The notes under the pieces: generated by a model
Seen by the model: only the letters and a program-made list of their open reading frames with translations
Told to the model about the DNA's origin: nothing
Database searches by the model: none
Position numbers and translations under genes: made by a program
Assembly: GCF_000388115.1 (NCBI RefSeq)
Contig: NZ_AQGQ01000012.1
Location: forward strand, 1 to 41,880
Length of the DNA: 41,880 nt
Origin: Aeromonas molluscorum 848
Lineage (GTDB): Bacteria; Pseudomonadota; Gammaproteobacteria; Enterobacterales; Aeromonadaceae
Reading direction: 5' to 3'
Part shown: positions 15,848 to 23,936 of the stretch, piece by piece
Numbering within the stretch: the stretch's first letter is position 1
How the letters are laid out: each line of letters opens with the position of its first letter

Positions 15848-17350
15848 ATGCCAGAGAACAATGACACCGCAGTATTGAACGCCATCGGAATTTGCAAAGC
15901 CTTTCCGGGAGTCAGGGCACTGCACAAGGTCGATTTCTCCCTCAGACGAGGGGAGATAATGGCCCTGCTTGGCGAGAATGGGGCGGGCAAATCGACCCTG
16001 GTCAAGGCCCTCACCGGCGTCTATCCACTCGATGCCGGACGCATCCTGCTCGACGGCCACCAGATAATCCCCACGGATACGGCCCACGCCCAGCGCCTGG
16101 GGATTGGCACCGTCTACCAGGAGGTCAATCTGCTGCCCAACATGTCGGTGACCGACAATCTGTTCATCGGCCACGAACCCCGGCGGTTCGGCCTCATCGA
16201 CCGTGCCACCATGGCCAGGCAAGCCAGCGCCATCATGGCCAGCTACGGCTTCGAGATGGATGTCTCGCTGCCGCTGGGGCACTACTCGGTTGCCATGCAG
16301 CAGATTGTCGCCATCGCGCGAGCCATCTCCCAATCGGTCAAGATCCTGATCCTCGATGAGCCGACGGCAAGCCTGGATACCAGTGAGGTGCAGATGCTGT
16401 TTGCCATCATGCGCGACCTCAGGGAGAGAGGGGTCAGCCTGATTTTCATTACCCATTTTCTCGATCAGGTGTATGAGGTCAGCGACCGCATCACAGTGCT
16501 GCGCAATGGCGAATTGGTCGGGACACATCCGACCGCCGCGCTGCCACAGCTGGAACTGGTCAAGATGATGCTGGGCCACGAGCTGGCAGACAACGCTCTC
16601 CAGCGTGCCGGCAAGACTCTGCGTAGCAACAAGCCTATGGTTTCATTCAAAAATTATGGCAAGAAGGGGGTGGTGGCCCCCTTCGACCTGGCAGTGATGC
16701 CGGGGGAGATAGTCGGCTTGGCCGGTCTGCTCGGCTCCGGTCGCACCGAAACCGCAGAGCTGCTCTTTGGCATTCAGGCAACAGACAGTGGCGAGTGCAG
16801 GGTGCGGGATAAGGTCGTCTCGATCCGCTCCGCTCGCAGCGCTTCCGCCCATGGGTTTGGCTTTTGCCCGGAGGATCGCAAAAACGCCGGCATCATCGCC
16901 TCGGCCTCGGTGCGAGAAAACATAGTGCTGGCCCTGCAAGCCCAGCGCGGCTGGCTGCGCCCCCTCTCTCGCAAGGAGCAGGACGATATCACGGCACGCT
17001 TCATCGAACAGCTGGCGATCAAGACCCCGGGGCCGGAGCAACCCATTCAGTATCTGTCCGGGGGCAATCAGCAGAAGGTGCTGCTGGCCCGCTGGCTGCT
17101 GACCAAGCCGCAATTTCTGATCCTGGACGAGCCCACCCGGGGCATAGATGTGGGGGCCCATGCCGAGATCATCCGTCTGATTGAGTCACTCTGCGCCAAT
17201 GGCCTGGCCCTGCTGGTCATCTCGTCCGAGCTGGAGGAGTTGGTGGGGTATGCCGATCGGGTGATCGTATTACGAGACAGAAAGCAGGTGGCAGAACTGG
17301 CGACGGATCAACTCTCCGTGCCCGCCATCATGACCGCCATCGCCATGTGA
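15848..17350 (+). CDS. ytfR: Galactofuranose ABC transporter ATP-binding protein YtfR
   Basis: A 500-residue double ATPase typical of sugar importers. The first domain has Walker A GENGAGKST at 42-50, a signature LGHYSVAMQQ (the usual divergent form in this family) and Walker B ILILDEPTASLD. The second has a degenerate Walker A (GLLGSGRTE), a full signature LSGGNQQK, Walker B FLILDEPTRGIDVGA and the switch region ISSELEEL. The start at 15848 is chosen over the upstream in-frame ATG because GGAG lies 11 bases before it and the upstream stretch is the hairpin. It powers uptake through YtfT and YjfF. Confidence 0.93.
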   Translation: MPENNDTAVLNAIGICKAFPGVRALHKVDFSLRRGEIMALLGENGAGKSTLVKALTGVYPLDAGRILLDGHQIIPTDTAHAQRLGIGTVYQEVNLLPNMSVTDNLFIGHEPRRFGLIDRATMARQASAIMASYGFEMDVSLPLGHYSVAMQQIVAIARAISQSVKILILDEPTASLDTSEVQMLFAIMRDLRERGVSLIFITHFLDQVYEVSDRITVLRNGELVGTHPTAALPQLELVKMMLGHELADNALQRAGKTLRSNKPMVSFKNYGKKGVVAPFDLAVMPGEIVGLAGLLGSGRTETAELLFGIQATDSGECRVRDKVVSIRSARSASAHGFGFCPEDRKNAGIIASASVRENIVLALQAQRGWLRPLSRKEQDDITARFIEQLAIKTPGPEQPIQYLSGGNQQKVLLARWLLTKPQFLILDEPTRGIDVGAHAEIIRLIESLCANGLALLVISSELEELVGYADRVIVLRDRKQVAELATDQLSVPAIMTAIAM

Positions 17351-17358
17351 GGCTCGAT

Positions 17359-18375
17359 ATGACGTCATCCATACTCCCGCTGCCCAGCAAGAGAACGCAC
17401 AAGCGCCTGCCAACCGGTACGGCCCAATGCGGCGCCCTGCTCTGCGTGCTGCTGATCAATGCCCTGGTCGCCGACAACTTTTTTAACGTCCACATTCAGG
17501 ATGGGCGCCTCTTTGGCAGCCTGATCGACATCCTCAACCGCTGCGCCCCGGTTGCCCTGCTCTCCCTTGGCATGACCCTGGTCATTGCCACGGGCGGCAT
17601 CGACCTCTCCGTCGGGGCCGTGATGGCAATCAGTGGAGCAACCATGGCGAGCATGGCCGCCAGCGGTCACAGCATCCCCGTCATTCTCTGCTCCGTGATC
17701 GGCGTCGGTCTGCTGTGCGGCCTGTGGAATGGCATTCTGGTGGCCATCTTCCAGATCCAGCCCATAGTCGCAACCCTGATCCTGATGGTGGCGGGCCGTG
17801 GCATTGCCCAACTCATCACCGAGGGGCAGATCATCACCTTCAACAACGAGGCCCTGGCCTGGCTCGGCAGCGGCTCCTTCGGCTATCTGCCCACCCCCGT
17901 GGTCATCACTCTGATGGCGGCGCTGCTGATCTGGTTGCTGACCAAACGCACCGCCCTCGGGCTCTTCATCGAGGCAGTGGGGATCAACATCAAGGCAGCC
18001 AAGAATGCGGGCCTGAACACGGCCATGGTGGTGATATCCACCTATCTCGTCAGCGGCATGCTGGCTGCCGTTGCCGGCATGATAGTCGCGGCAGACATCA
18101 AGGGGGCAGATGCCAACAATGCCGGCCTCTGGCTGGAAATGGACGCCATACTGGCGGTGGTGATTGGGGGTACTTCGCTGATGGGCGGGCGCTTCAATCT
18201 CGCCCTTTCCCTAGTGGGCATCTTAATCATTCAGGGAGTCAACACGGGGATCCTGCTCTCCGGCTATCAGCCGCAGTGGAATCAGATCGTCAAAGCCATC
18301 GTGGTGCTGACCGTGCTCATCATGCAATCCCCCTCCCTCGGCCACCTGTTCCAGCGAGGGCCTCGCCATGTTTAA
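17359..18375 (+). CDS. ytfT: Galactofuranose ABC transporter permease YtfT
   Basis: A 338-residue inner-membrane permease of the BPD-transp-2 (ribose RbsC-like) family with eight to ten hydrophobic helices. The hallmark GMTLVIATGGIDLSVGAVMAISG lies near residue 75, and a late motif is DAILAVVIGGTSLMGGR. The ATG at 17359 (MTSSILPLP) follows GAGG by 7 bases and lies 8 bp after the ytfR stop; a GTG at 17347 overlapping ytfR is less likely. It forms a heterodimer channel with YjfF, whose start overlaps its last codons. Confidence 0.92.
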   Translation: MTSSILPLPSKRTHKRLPTGTAQCGALLCVLLINALVADNFFNVHIQDGRLFGSLIDILNRCAPVALLSLGMTLVIATGGIDLSVGAVMAISGATMASMAASGHSIPVILCSVIGVGLLCGLWNGILVAIFQIQPIVATLILMVAGRGIAQLITEGQIITFNNEALAWLGSGSFGYLPTPVVITLMAALLIWLLTKRTALGLFIEAVGINIKAAKNAGLNTAMVVISTYLVSGMLAAVAGMIVAADIKGADANNAGLWLEMDAILAVVIGGTSLMGGRFNLALSLVGILIIQGVNTGILLSGYQPQWNQIVKAIVVLTVLIMQSPSLGHLFQRGPRHV

Positions 18376-19381
18376 ACGCAACCTCCCCCTGATGGTGACC
18401 ATCCTGGTATTTGTGGTGGGCTATCTGGTGTGTCTGCTCGCCTTCCCCGCCTTTCTGTCCACTCGCATCATCTGCAACATACTGACGGACAATGCCTTTC
18501 TCGGGATAGTGGCGGTAGGCATGACCTTCGTCATCCTCTCTGGCGGCATAGACCTCTCGGTCGGCGCCGTGATCGCCTTCACCGGGGTCTTGCTGGCCAA
18601 GCTCATCGGCGATCTGGGGGTCAGCCCTTATCTGGCCATTCCCCTGATCCTGCTGCTGGGCGCCGCTTTTGGTGCCTGTATGGGCTGGCTGATTGATACC
18701 CTCAAGATCCCCGCCTTCATCATCACCCTGGCGGGCATGTTCTTTCTGCGAGGGGCCAGCTTTCTCATCTCGGAGCAGTCCCTGCCCATCGATCACCCGA
18801 CCTTCACCTATCTGTCCGGTCTCTCATGGAAGCTGGCCGGCGGCGGACGCTTGAGCCTGCTCGCCCTGATCATGCTGGCCGTGGTCTTGCTTGGCATGTT
18901 GCTCGCCCACCGCACCCGCTTTGGCAACAATGTCTATGCCATCGGCGGCAATGCAGCCTCGGCGGCCCTGATGGGGATCCCGGTGCGCCAGACCACGATC
19001 CGCATTTATCTGCTCTCCACCACCCTGGCCACCCTGGCGGGCATAGTCTTTGCGCTCTACACCTCGGCAGGCTATCCACTGGCAGCCGTCGGCGTCGAGC
19101 TCGATGCCATCGCCGCCGTGGTGATAGGCGGCACCCTGCTCAGTGGCGGTGTGGGCACCGTGTTTGGCTCGCTGTTTGGCGTCCTTATCCAGGGCCTGAT
19201 CCAGACCTATATCAACTTCGACGGCACCCTCAGCTCCTGGTGGACCAAGATCATCATCGGGGTATTGCTGTTCAGCTTCATTGGCTTGCAACGCATGTTG
19301 ATCCTGTTTTCGGAGCACCGGAAAGCCAACAAACCGAGTCCGTTCACCCGAAAAGCCCCTGCTGCCGACGCCAGTGACTGA
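18368..19381 (+). CDS. yjfF: Galactofuranose ABC transporter permease YjfF
   Basis: A 337-residue permease, a paralogue of YtfT. It has the same core motif (GMTFVILSGGIDLSVGAVIAFTG) about 60 residues in, then PAFIITLAGMFFLRGASF, AIGGNAASAALMGIPV and AAVVIGGTLLSGGVGTVFGS. Its ATG overlaps the ytfT stop by 8 bases, indicating translational coupling and equal expression of both permease halves. It ends with a basic tail. It is the last gene of the transporter; a long inverted repeat follows 9 bp after the stop. Confidence 0.93.
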   Translation: MFKRNLPLMVTILVFVVGYLVCLLAFPAFLSTRIICNILTDNAFLGIVAVGMTFVILSGGIDLSVGAVIAFTGVLLAKLIGDLGVSPYLAIPLILLLGAAFGACMGWLIDTLKIPAFIITLAGMFFLRGASFLISEQSLPIDHPTFTYLSGLSWKLAGGGRLSLLALIMLAVVLLGMLLAHRTRFGNNVYAIGGNAASAALMGIPVRQTTIRIYLLSTTLATLAGIVFALYTSAGYPLAAVGVELDAIAAVVIGGTLLSGGVGTVFGSLFGVLIQGLIQTYINFDGTLSSWWTKIIIGVLLFSFIGLQRMLILFSEHRKANKPSPFTRKAPAADASD

Positions 19382-19389
19382 TGACCCCC

Positions 19390-19427
19390 TGATGACCTGC
19401 GCCAGTTGAATCTGCCACAGGTCATCA
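19390..19427 (+). terminator. Inverted repeat after yjfF
   Basis: A perfect 10-bp repeat TGATGACCTG / CAGGTCATCA with an 18-nt loop, beginning 9 bp after the yjfF stop. There is no T-run, so its termination strength is doubtful; it marks the operon end before zur. Confidence 0.5.
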
Positions 19428-19546
19428 GTGTGGCGCTGGCAGTGTCAGCGTCAGGACGTGGCAGCCATCACAAAATCAATTTTGACGCCACGCGCCAAGA
19501 GCCCCTATGTTAGTATCCGCAGACGATACAGGGCATTAACGTGATC

Positions 19547-20005
19547 ATGAATCAAGACCAACTCCTACAAGCAGCCGAGCGTCTCTGCCAACAACGGGGC
19601 ATCCGCTTTACTCCGACCCGACGCCAGGTATTTCGTCTGCTGGCCGCCCATGGCAACGCCATCAGCGCCTATGACCTGCTGGCCCAGTTGCAAAAAACTG
19701 AAGCCAATGCCAAGCCGCCAACCGTCTACCGAGCCCTGGATTTCCTGCTCGAGCAGGGATTTGCCCACAAGGTGGAGTCCCTCAATGCCTTCATCTTCTG
19801 TTGCCATTTCGGCCATGCCCACCCCATGCAGCTGCTGATCTGCGATCGCTGCGGTGATGTGGTCGAGTTGCATGATGATGCCATCGACCATGCATTCTCC
19901 GAGCAGGCTCGTCAGCACGGCTTTATTATTACCAACAAAACCATCGAGGCCCACGGGCAATGCGTTCGCTGCGCGCCTCCTGTAGGAAGTCAACATGAAG
20001 GCTGA
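19547..20005 (+). CDS. zur: Zinc uptake regulator Zur (Fur family)
   Basis: A 152-residue Fur-family repressor that shuts zinc-uptake genes when zinc is present. An N-terminal winged helix (RGIRFTPTRRQVFRLLAAH, then PPTVYRALDFLLEQGFAHKVES) precedes the metal-binding dimer domain, with FCCHFGHAHPMQLLICDRCGDVVEL and a C-terminal CVRC pair. CDRCG and CVRC are the structural zinc cysteines. AYDLL and the FCC-HFGHAH segment point to Zur rather than Fur. ATG at 19547 is preferred; an in-frame GTG lies two codons upstream. Its last codons overlap the start of the CheX-like gene. Confidence 0.92.
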   Translation: MNQDQLLQAAERLCQQRGIRFTPTRRQVFRLLAAHGNAISAYDLLAQLQKTEANAKPPTVYRALDFLLEQGFAHKVESLNAFIFCCHFGHAHPMQLLICDRCGDVVELHDDAIDHAFSEQARQHGFIITNKTIEAHGQCVRCAPPVGSQHEG

Positions 20006-20456
20006 TTTTGTCAATCCGTTCCTGATTTCCCTGCTCAATGTGCTCTCTACCATGGCCCAGCTCGAGCTGACTCCGGGTAAACCCAAGCGCAAGACTGATG
20101 AGCTGGCCCGCGGTGATGTCTCAGGCCTCATCGGCATGGTAGGTCCCCAGACTCGGGGGTCACTCTCCATCAGCTTCGAGAAGGGACTGGCGCTTGAGAT
20201 CATGCGCCGCATGCTGGGGGAAGCCCCGACCCATATCAATGAAGAGATCACCGACATGGTCGGCGAGATAACCAACATGGTCACAGGTGGCGCCAAGCGG
20301 ATGCTGGGCGAAAAAGGTTATGAGTTCGACATGGCCACCCCGGTGATCGTTTCAGGCCCGAATCACACCATCACTCACAAGGCGGATGGCAGCAAGATCA
20401 TGATGCCTTTCGAGTCCGAGTATGGCCGGGCCACCATCGAAATCTGCTTCGAGTAA
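19995..20456 (+). CDS. CheX-like chemotaxis phosphatase-family protein
   Basis: A 153-residue CheX/CheC-type protein. The motif EEITDMVGEITNMVTGGAK (about residues 77-95) carries the Glu and Asn (E-I-x-N-M) that dephosphorylate CheY-P in this family. Flanking strands (VSGLIGMVGPQTRGSLSISF and the C-terminal GRATIEICFE) fit the CheX fold. The ATG lies inside zur: the last 11 bases are shared, in another frame. No che or flagellar genes are near, so it may act on another receiver domain; that is inference. Confidence 0.85.
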   Translation: MKADFVNPFLISLLNVLSTMAQLELTPGKPKRKTDELARGDVSGLIGMVGPQTRGSLSISFEKGLALEIMRRMLGEAPTHINEEITDMVGEITNMVTGGAKRMLGEKGYEFDMATPVIVSGPNHTITHKADGSKIMMPFESEYGRATIEICFE

Positions 20457-20461
20457 CGACC

Positions 20462-20686
20462 ATGTGGACACTGTTGAAGTGGTTTCTTATCGGTTGGATC
20501 CTGCTGCTGATCCTCTCGGATATCGAGCTCAGCACCTCCATCTATCGCTACCAGGATAACAAGGTGGACATCAGCTTCCCACGCTGGGAGAGCAAGCACC
20601 CTTGGGCCACTTTCTCCTGGCACGCCGGTGAGACTCAGTTCCACTGGTATGGTCTGGCGGGCAAGCCCGCCACCGACCCGCTCTGA
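20462..20686 (+). CDS. Small membrane-anchored hypothetical protein
   Basis: A 74-residue protein starting 5 bp after the CheX-like gene. One N-terminal membrane helix (LLKWFLIGWILLLILSDIEL) is followed by a short polar domain rich in aromatic residues (YRYQDNKVDISFPRWESKHPW, then FSWHAGETQFHWYG). It is probably anchored with the C-terminal part in the periplasm. I do not recognise a family. Close spacing suggests it is the third gene of the zur transcript; a hairpin follows 20 bp after its stop. Confidence 0.65.
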   Translation: MWTLLKWFLIGWILLLILSDIELSTSIYRYQDNKVDISFPRWESKHPWATFSWHAGETQFHWYGLAGKPATDPL

Positions 20687-20706
20687 ACGCGTACCGCTGA
20701 CAAAAA

Positions 20707-20728
20707 GAGGCCGGCCCATGCCGGTCTC
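20707..20728 (+). terminator. Terminator after the zur-cheX-like transcript
   Basis: The stem GAGGCCGGC / GCCGGTCTC (one G-T pair) has loop CCAT and is followed by TCTCATTT, a weak T-tract. It lies 20 bp after the stop of the small membrane protein. Confidence 0.7.
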
Positions 20729-20789
20729 TCTCATTTCGAAAGCCCCGCCCCCTTGCCTCTCCCAGATGGGGATGGCCGCGCCAAAGCAT

Positions 20790-20818
20790 TTGACATCTTA
20801 TCGTTCGTTATATAGAAC
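20790..20818 (+). promoter_or_regulatory. Sigma-70 promoter of the XRE-azlCD operon
   Basis: A perfect -35 TTGACA (20790-20795) is followed 17 bp later by TAGAAC (20813-20818) as -10; a TATAGA with 15-bp spacing overlaps it. The -10 and the start point lie inside the operator that follows. Confidence 0.7.
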
Positions 20819-20850
20819 GTTCAATATATGGAACGTTCTATATAACGAAC
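20803..20850 (+). promoter_or_regulatory. 48-bp triple operator, three abutting GTTC-N8-GAAC sites
   Basis: The 48 bases are three 16-bp units in direct contact: GTTCGTTATATAGAAC, GTTCAATATATGGAAC and GTTCTATATAACGAAC. Each is GTTC-N8-GAAC. The first and third are exact reverse complements, so the whole element is a perfect 20-bp inverted repeat around an 8-bp centre. It covers the -10 and start region and ends where the regulator's ribosome-binding site begins. It is most likely the autoregulatory operator of the XRE-cupin protein encoded next. Confidence 0.85.
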
Positions 20851-20861
20851 AGGAACCTGTC

Positions 20862-21392
20862 ATGGATAAACCCCTTCTCGATACCCTGGGACGCCACCTC
20901 CAGGCGTTGCGGCTGGCCCGGGGCCTGTCTCTCTCCCAACTGGCCCAGGATGCCGGCATCGCCAAGTCAAATCTGTCGCGCCTGGAGCAGGGGTGCGGCA
21001 ACCCCACCCTGGATACCGTCTGGCGCATCGCCATTCAGCTCAATGTGCCGTTCGGTAACCTGGTAGCCCCCATCTGCGCCCCCGTCTTCGACGACGGCAT
21101 GCAGGTCAGGCTGATCGATCAGGGCACGGATGACCCCCATGTGGATGTCTACTGGATGTCCTGCGCCCCCCACGCACAGCGACGCGCCGAGCCTCACTCA
21201 CCAGGGTCGTCCGAATCCATCACCATCATCAGCGGCCAGCTTGAGGTGGGCACGGAAGGGAACATCAGGCTGCTGAAACCGGGGGAGAGCCACACCTTCC
21301 CCGCCGATCAGCCCCATCTCTATCGCGCCGGGGAGACCTGGGTCACCCTGCTGGTCACCATCGTCTATGCAAGCAAGGGGAACGCCAAATGA
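20862..21392 (+). CDS. XRE-family transcriptional regulator with cupin domain
   Basis: A 176-residue regulator. The N-terminal helix-turn-helix spans residues 9-62 (LGRHLQALRLARGLSLSQLAQDAGIAKSNLSRLEQG has the typical XRE spacing). The C-terminal cupin domain, about 75-170, includes the motifs HSPGSSESITIISGQLEV and LKPGESHTFPADQPHLYRA, which should bind a small effector. The start at 20862 follows AGGAAC, immediately after the operator. It overlaps azlC by 4 bases and so is the operon's first gene. It probably represses itself and azlCD and responds to an amino acid or derivative; the effector is not known. Confidence 0.88.
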   Translation: MDKPLLDTLGRHLQALRLARGLSLSQLAQDAGIAKSNLSRLEQGCGNPTLDTVWRIAIQLNVPFGNLVAPICAPVFDDGMQVRLIDQGTDDPHVDVYWMSCAPHAQRRAEPHSPGSSESITIISGQLEVGTEGNIRLLKPGESHTFPADQPHLYRAGETWVTLLVTIVYASKGNAK

Positions 21393-22120
21393 CCCAGGAA
21401 ATCAAGACTCGCGACAAGCGCCCCTTCGTCAGGGGGCTGCTCGAGGCAGTACCCCTGCTGGGAGGCTATATCCCGGTCGCCATCTCCTTCGGCCTGATCG
21501 CCATCCAGGCCAGCTTCAGCCCATGGGAAGCCGTGATCGTCTCCACCCTCATCTATGCAGGGGCATCGCAGTTCCTGTTCGTGGCCATGGTGGCCTCGGG
21601 GGCACCGCTCTGGCTGGTGGTGGTCATGACCCTGCTGATCAATGCCCGCCACCTGGTCTATGGACCGAATCTGGCCCCCTATCTGCCCCGCAGCCGGTGG
21701 TGGCCATGGCTGATGCACGGCCTGACGGATCAGATCTTCGCCCTGGCCCACACTCGCCTGCCGCAGCTGGCACCGGCAGAGCGCCTGGGCTGGTTCACGG
21801 GGGCCATGCTGCTCGCCTGGGCCAGCTGGATTGGGGGCACGGCCCTCGGGGCCATCGCGGGCGGTCAACTGACAGCGCGCTGGCCCCTGCTCGGCGAGGT
21901 GATGCCCTTCGCACTCCCTGCCCTGTTCCTGGTGCTGCTGGCGCCACGCTTTACCTCACGCCAGTGGTCACTGACCCTGGGTAGCGCCATCCTGGGGGCC
22001 ATGCTGCTCAAGATGATGGGCTTTGCCAACGCGGCCATTCCCCTGGCGGCCATCTGCGGCGCCATCCTCTTCTACCTGATGGAAGCCAACTCGAAGACGG
22101 GAGAAACACAACATGGATAG
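21389..22120 (+). CDS. AzlC-family branched-chain amino acid exporter, large subunit
   Basis: A 243-residue inner-membrane protein of the AzlC/YgaZ family. Characteristic segments are GGYIPVAISFGLIA, STLIYAGASQFLFVAMV and LLINARHLVYG. YgaZ with YgaH exports valine and other branched-chain residues in E. coli. Five or more hydrophobic helices are visible. The start overlaps the regulator's stop (ATGA), and its own end overlaps azlD. It functions with the small subunit encoded next. Confidence 0.88.
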   Translation: MTQEIKTRDKRPFVRGLLEAVPLLGGYIPVAISFGLIAIQASFSPWEAVIVSTLIYAGASQFLFVAMVASGAPLWLVVVMTLLINARHLVYGPNLAPYLPRSRWWPWLMHGLTDQIFALAHTRLPQLAPAERLGWFTGAMLLAWASWIGGTALGAIAGGQLTARWPLLGEVMPFALPALFLVLLAPRFTSRQWSLTLGSAILGAMLLKMMGFANAAIPLAAICGAILFYLMEANSKTGETQHG

Positions 22121-22460
22121 CGCCCTCTGGCTCGCAATGCTCGCCGCGGCGGCAGGCACCTTCTTGCTGCGAATGCTGCCCCTGCTCTGGATGCAGCGAC
22201 ACCTGGATCGCCGCGACAATCAGGAGAGCGTCGAATCCATGCCGATCTGGCTCAGGGTGCTGGGCCCGGCCATGATAGCGGCCATGTTCGGCGTCTCCGT
22301 GGTCCCGGCCACCCTCACCTTCACCTCCTGGCTGGCTACCCTGCTCGGCGGGGCGCTGACCCTGGCTGTCTGGTATCGCACCCGCTCCCTGGGCTGGCCC
22401 GTGTTTGCCGGCGTGGCCATGTACGGCGTCGTCGAGATACTGGCCACTCTCTATCGATAG
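22113..22460 (+). CDS. AzlD-family branched-chain amino acid exporter, small subunit
   Basis: A 115-residue membrane protein with about four helices. It has the family pattern: an early FLLRMLPLLW, then the central SMPIWLRVLGPAMIAAMFG, and a final WPVFAGVAMYGVVEILATL. It overlaps the azlC end by 8 bases, typical of azlC-azlD pairs, and ends in a bidirectional terminator shared with brnQ. So an exporter (azlCD) and an importer (brnQ) for the same amino acids stand back to back. Confidence 0.87.
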   Translation: MDSALWLAMLAAAAGTFLLRMLPLLWMQRHLDRRDNQESVESMPIWLRVLGPAMIAAMFGVSVVPATLTFTSWLATLLGGALTLAVWYRTRSLGWPVFAGVAMYGVVEILATLYR

Positions 22461-22499
22461 AGAGAAGGAGCGAAAGGCGGCTGATCAGACCCCCAATAA

Positions 22500-22528
22500 A
22501 AAGAGCCAGCAATGGCTGCTGGCTCTTT
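22500..22528. terminator. Bidirectional terminator between azlD and brnQ
   Basis: A 12-bp perfect stem AAAGAGCCAGCA / TGCTGGCTCTTT with a 5-nt loop. A-runs on one side and T-runs on the other serve both converging genes. Confidence 0.9.
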
Positions 22529-22549
22529 CAAACGGAGAAACGGTCGGGA

Positions 22550-23860
22550 TCAGGCGGTAGCGTCGCTCACTTGGCTCGCGTTACCCCGTGCCATGACTCC
22601 CAGGCCACAGGCAACCAGGGTTGGCAACAACCAGGCCAGTCCCTTGTCAAACAGCGGCAGGAAGGCGAAGGCATCCATCTTCATGCCTGCGGCACCCAAG
22701 CCATCCAGGCAACCGAACACAAAGGCCACGGTCAGCACCAGACGGAATGTCAGACGCGGACGACCGAAGTAACTCTTCAGGAAGGTCACCAGCACCAGGG
22801 CAACCGCGACCGGGTAGATAGCCACCAGCACAGGGATGGAAAGGCTGATCAGCTGGGCCAGACCCACGTTGGCCACCAGGGCGCAGGCCGCTCCCAGAAT
22901 GACCACCAGCTTGCGGTAGCTCATGCCGGTGAGGTTGTGGAAGAAGTCGGCACAGGCGGAGATCAGACCCACTGCCGTGGTGAAGCAGGCCAGAGTAATG
23001 ATACCAGCCAGGATGAACTGCCCAGGGTGGCCAAACAGGCTCAGCACATAGGCACTGACAATGGCGCCACCGTTGCTGGCATCCATGGCGACACCGCCTG
23101 CTGTATTACCCAGTTGGAACAAGGAGATATAGACCACGGACAGACCGATGGCAGAGATGATGCCAGCGATGGCCAGATACTTGAACTGGCTCTGGTAATC
23201 ATGAATGCCCTTCTTGCGCAGAATATCGACGATCAAGGCGCCAAGCATCAGCGATGCCAGGGTATCCATGGTGTTGTAACCCTCCAGGATCCCCTTGACG
23301 AAGGCATCTTGCTGGTAGTCGGCAACAGCGCTCGGCATGGTGCCTTGGGGCGCAACAAATACACCGACCGCCAAGACGATCAGCAACAGCATCAGCAGCG
23401 GGGTCAGGAACTTGCCGATGGCATCCATCAACCGACCCTGGTTGAGGGAGACCAGAATGGCAACACCGAAGAAGATGATGGTATAGACCATCAACCCTTG
23501 CGCACCCATCTCACCCAAGAAAGGCTTGAGGCCCATCTCGTATGCAACCAGACCAGTACGGGGAGCGGCAAAAGCCGGGCCTATGATGATGTAGATGGCA
23601 ACCGCCAGCGCAGTGGCAATGCCGGCTGGCAGCAACTTGGTCATGCCAGCCCAGCCGTTACCGGCCTTGGCAACGGCCAGGATGGTGATCAGCGGCAAGC
23701 CAACGGCGGTGACCAGGAAGCCAAACATGGCCAGGGTCATGTTCTCGCCAGCGAGGAAGCCCGCCAGGGGCGGGAAAATGATGTTACCGGCGCCCAGATA
23801 GAAGGCGAAGGTCATAAAGCCTAATCCGAGTACATCGGACAATGTCAGTGATTTCGTCAA
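22550..23860 (-). CDS. brnQ: Branched-chain amino acid transport system II carrier BrnQ
   Basis: A 436-residue LIVCS-family symporter taking up Leu, Ile and Val with Na+ or H+. About twelve membrane helices are visible. GLGFMTFAFYLGAGNIIFPPLAGFLAGE at the start is the family signature. I place the start at a TTG (23860, protein MTKSLTLSDVLG), because GAGG lies 6 bases before it and homologues begin like this; a TTG two codons earlier leaves no room for a ribosome-binding site. There is no ATG nearby in frame. It converges with azlD and lies downstream of trmN6, but a terminator separates them. Confidence 0.92.
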   Translation of the reverse strand: MTKSLTLSDVLGLGFMTFAFYLGAGNIIFPPLAGFLAGENMTLAMFGFLVTAVGLPLITILAVAKAGNGWAGMTKLLPAGIATALAVAIYIIIGPAFAAPRTGLVAYEMGLKPFLGEMGAQGLMVYTIIFFGVAILVSLNQGRLMDAIGKFLTPLLMLLLIVLAVGVFVAPQGTMPSAVADYQQDAFVKGILEGYNTMDTLASLMLGALIVDILRKKGIHDYQSQFKYLAIAGIISAIGLSVVYISLFQLGNTAGGVAMDASNGGAIVSAYVLSLFGHPGQFILAGIITLACFTTAVGLISACADFFHNLTGMSYRKLVVILGAACALVANVGLAQLISLSIPVLVAIYPVAVALVLVTFLKSYFGRPRLTFRLVLTVAFVFGCLDGLGAAGMKMDAFAFLPLFDKGLAWLLPTLVACGLGVMARGNASQVSDATA

Positions 23861-23936
23861 GTTCAACCTCGTCTGTCTTGTAAACTATTGCTTGTTATAG
23901 TTTTTCTATTGGTCATTGCCTAGGTTTTCCCTGGGC

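Noticed and set aside
22571-23824. A 417-codon open frame antisense to brnQ.
   Set aside because: It is rich in Gly, Gln, Asp and His, as expected from reading a membrane-protein gene backwards; no motif is visible.
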